DNA of 7,694 bases from Deltaproteobacteria bacterium (GTDB lineage: Bacteria > Desulfobacterota > Desulfobacteria > Desulfobacterales > ETH-SRB1). The stretch is taken from positions 1 to 7,694 of the forward strand of contig DAOUSD010000060.1 in assembly GCA_030627405.1 (NCBI GenBank), in the 5' to 3' direction. Position 1 is the first letter of the stretch. Every line of letters starts with the position of its first letter. Below the pieces are notes generated by a model, which worked only from the letters and a program-made list of their open reading frames with translations, was not told the origin of the DNA and made no database searches. The translations under genes were made by a program, and so were the position numbers. Shown here piece after piece: positions 5,555 to 7,694 of the stretch.

Positions 5555-6601
5555 ATGAAAGATCTTCGTTCTAAACAAATAAAGCGCATACTAATCCGTT
5601 CCACCAACTGGGTTGGAGACGCTATAATAACAACACCGGCAATCAGAGCTGTGCGCAAAAATTTTCCTGAAGCAAAGATAAGCCTTCTCGCAAAACCCTG
5701 GGTTGCCCCAATTTTTTACAACAATCCTTATATTGATAATATCTTGATTTACGATGCTGCTGGAAAACATAGAGGCCTGTCCGGCATACCCAGTTTGAGC
5801 AAGGAACTGCGAAAAGAAAAGTTCGATCTTGCTATCCTTCTTCAAAATGCTTTTGAAGCCGCCCTTATAGCTGTTTTGGCAGGAATCCCAAACAGACTCG
5901 GATATAACACCGATGCAAGGAGTCTATTGCTTACACATTGTATTTGTCTAAAGCCTGCCTTAAAAAGAGTACATCAAATCGATTACTATCTTGGAATTCT
6001 TGAAGGCGCTTCACTAAAATCAGACGGCAGGCAACTAACCCTTGTCCTAACAGACGAAGAGCGTAAACATGCTGAAGAATTATTAGCAAAACACGGTATT
6101 ACAGGAAAAGACAGACTTATCGGAATAAACCCGGGCGCTATTTTTGGATCTGCAAAGCGGTGGTTTCCTGAACGGTATGCTGCACTGAGTGTTAAGCTGC
6201 AGGAATACAGCGGGGCCGGAATTACTATATTCGGAGGACCTGGCGAAAAGGCACTGGGAGACTATATCTCTGAATTAATGGGAAACCGTTGCGTGAACTT
6301 TTGCGGCAAAACCAGCCTTCGTGAAGCTGTAGCATTAATTGAGAGGTGTCAACTTTTTATTACAAATGATTCAGGTTTGATGCATGTTGCGGCAGCCCTT
6401 GATACTCCGCAGATTGCGATATTTGGTTCTACCGACCATATAACAACCAGTCCCGGTAGCCCCAAAAGCCGGATTGTAAGGGTCCCTGTGCCTTGCAGCC
6501 CTTGTCTGAAACCAGACTGTCCTACAGACCACAGGTGCATGAAAAACATTACTGTCGAAATGGTATATGATGCCGCTGTAAAACTTTTAATGGAAAACTG
6601 A
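5555..6601 (+). CDS. waaF: ADP-heptose:LPS heptosyltransferase II (GT9 family)
   Basis: This 348-aa protein has the two-Rossmann GT-B layout of glycosyltransferase family 9. The N-terminus IRSTNWVGDAIITTPAIRA is the WaaF form of the first motif, with Asp22 in the position of the proposed catalytic base of this family. The second domain opens with GINPGAIFGSAKRWFPERY (from residue 190), and the sugar-nucleotide site carries NDSGLMHVAAALDTPQIAIFG (Asp272, His277). These features are typical of heptosyltransferase II, which adds the second L-glycero-D-manno-heptose to the LPS inner core from ADP-heptose, at the cytoplasmic face of the inner membrane. A four-cysteine motif is present near the C-terminus (C314, C317, C322, C328). 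The start ATG at 5555 has a weak AGG (5549-5551) upstream and follows the palindrome closely. The waaC gene starts 14 bp after its stop, so the two are probably co-transcribed. Confidence 0.9.
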   Translation: MKDLRSKQIKRILIRSTNWVGDAIITTPAIRAVRKNFPEAKISLLAKPWVAPIFYNNPYIDNILIYDAAGKHRGLSGIPSLSKELRKEKFDLAILLQNAFEAALIAVLAGIPNRLGYNTDARSLLLTHCICLKPALKRVHQIDYYLGILEGASLKSDGRQLTLVLTDEERKHAEELLAKHGITGKDRLIGINPGAIFGSAKRWFPERYAALSVKLQEYSGAGITIFGGPGEKALGDYISELMGNRCVNFCGKTSLREAVALIERCQLFITNDSGLMHVAAALDTPQIAIFGSTDHITTSPGSPKSRIVRVPVPCSPCLKPDCPTDHRCMKNITVEMVYDAAVKLLMEN

Positions 6602-6615
6602 AGTATAATTTACAC

Positions 6616-7659
6616 ATGAAAATACTTATCGTTAAATTGAGTGCTATTGGAGATGTTATACATACGCTGCCCTCGCTTAATGCCATCAGAAAACATTATC
6701 CTGCTGCACATATAACATGGCTGATTGAAAAAGCTGCTTCCAGTCTCGTTATAGGGCATGAAGCTTTGGATCGCGTTATTATTTCAAAAAGAAAGCAATG
6801 GATAAAAAAAATTTTCGGGCCGGCCTGCCTGAAAAATATTAAAGAAGCGTATCAATTTATAAAAGAGCTGAGAGATACGGAATACGATTTAATAATTGAT
6901 TTTCAGGGGCTGCTAAAAAGCGCTGTTCTGATAGCATTAGCCAGAGGGAAGCGGAAAACAGGTTTCGATAAAGGCATGGAGCATATGGAACATAGCTACA
7001 TTTTCTTAAACGAGCGTATTCCTCCTGTTAATATGGATAACCACGCTCTTTTAAGAAGCCTGATGCTTATTAATGCCTTGGGAATCAAGTCAAAAGAGAT
7101 TGAATACAAACTCCCTGTTTCTGATCACACCCGTAAATTTATAGATTCTATTCTGGAACGTCATGGGATTAAAAGTCCCGGGTTGCTTGTAGCAATAAAC
7201 CCGGTTGCAAAATGGGAAACAAAGCTATGGGATAATCGGAAGTTCGCTTTGCTTGCCGACAGGTTGATTGAAAAATATAATGCGAGCGTCATTTTTACCG
7301 GAAGTCAATCAGATAAAAGCACAATTAAAAATATAATGTCCTTTATGAGTAAAAAAGCAATAAATCTTGCAGGTAAAACAACACTGAAAACACTTGCAGC
7401 ACTTTATGAAAAAACAAGGTTTGTTATATCAACAGATACCGGCCCAATGCATATGGCAGCAGCAGTTGGGACACCTGTTATAGCTCTTTTCGGGCCGACA
7501 GCTCCATGGAGAACCGGGCCTTTCGGATCAGAACATAAAATTTTGAGATCAGGACCGGATTGCAGTCCCTGCTTTAAGCGACAGTGCAATACAATAGACT
7601 GCATGAAGCAGATAAGCGTAGAGCAAGTACTGGATGCGGCAAATTCTATACTTTCGTAA
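6616..7659 (+). CDS. waaC: LPS heptosyltransferase I (GT9 family)
   Basis: This 347-aa GT9 enzyme begins MKILIVKLSAIGDVIHTLP, the WaaC/RfaC signature, with Asp13 at the position of the proposed catalytic base of E. coli WaaC. The second domain has INPVAKWETKLWDNRKFA, in which Lys203 aligns with the conserved phosphate-binding lysine. TDTGPMHMAAAVGTPVIALFG (Thr273 onwards, Asp274, His279) is followed by PTAPWRTGPFG, more typical of heptosyltransferase I than II. It should add the first heptose to Kdo2-lipid A from ADP-heptose. A cysteine set similar to that of the upstream gene lies near the end (C316, C319, C324, C329). No strong ribosome binding site is seen; a GAAG at 6600-6603 overlaps the waaF stop. 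The remaining bases after its TAA (7660-7694) hold nothing I can assign. Confidence 0.88.
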   Translation: MKILIVKLSAIGDVIHTLPSLNAIRKHYPAAHITWLIEKAASSLVIGHEALDRVIISKRKQWIKKIFGPACLKNIKEAYQFIKELRDTEYDLIIDFQGLLKSAVLIALARGKRKTGFDKGMEHMEHSYIFLNERIPPVNMDNHALLRSLMLINALGIKSKEIEYKLPVSDHTRKFIDSILERHGIKSPGLLVAINPVAKWETKLWDNRKFALLADRLIEKYNASVIFTGSQSDKSTIKNIMSFMSKKAINLAGKTTLKTLAALYEKTRFVISTDTGPMHMAAAVGTPVIALFGPTAPWRTGPFGSEHKILRSGPDCSPCFKRQCNTIDCMKQISVEQVLDAANSILS

Positions 7660-7694
7660 TAAATGGTAATCTTTTGTTAAAATATAGGCATCCT

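Noticed and set aside
5383..5574. 63-codon open frame over the lpxK-waaF junction
   Set aside because: It overlaps the lpxK end and the waaF start in another frame and consists mostly of the palindromic repeat, so it is a by-product of that repeat.

Overview
The window looks like part of a Gram-negative bacterial chromosome of moderately low G+C, most likely from the former Deltaproteobacteria (Desulfobacterales-like). That placement is inferred from the gene families, the pilB-pilM-pilN style module and the abundance of intergenic palindromic repeats; nothing in the window proves it. Every supported gene is on the + strand.

Layout. Positions 1-116 hold the last codons of a larE-like sulfur transferase gene. 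Positions 117-338 are non-coding, with a 24-bp direct repeat (two copies, 71 bp apart) and a small G+C-rich hairpin. Positions 339-3926 hold a type IV pilus / type II secretion-like module: a PilB/GspE-family ATPase with tandem c-di-GMP-binding (MshEN) motifs, a PilM-like actin-fold protein and a PilN-like single-pass membrane protein. Positions 4245-7659 hold a lipopolysaccharide block: lpxK (lipid A 4'-kinase) followed by two GT9 heptosyltransferases, probably heptosyltransferase II (waaF) and I (waaC). The final 35 bases show nothing assignable.

How the genes fit together. PilB would be the cytoplasmic hexameric motor. PilM and PilN would form the inner-membrane platform that receives it. 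The outer parts (pilO, pilP, pilQ, pilC, pilins) are not here, so the module depends on genes elsewhere or is an orphan set. LpxK completes the phosphorylation of lipid A, and the two heptosyltransferases build the inner core on Kdo2-lipid A. The two blocks meet in the cell envelope, but nothing in the sequence ties their functions directly.

The least ordinary part of the window is between and inside the genes. Three gaps each carry a different palindromic element: a heptamer-built hairpin (3076-3166), an approximately 292-bp imperfect inverted repeat with structure inside each arm (3932-4223), and an approximately 159-bp palindrome (5377-5535) whose left arm supplies the last codons and stop of lpxK. 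pilN carries a near-perfect four-copy 15-bp in-frame tandem repeat, and pilM a 24-bp tandem duplication. I did not find a clear new defence or mobile system; the best candidates for undescribed biology are these repeat elements and the c-di-GMP-linked orphan pilus module.
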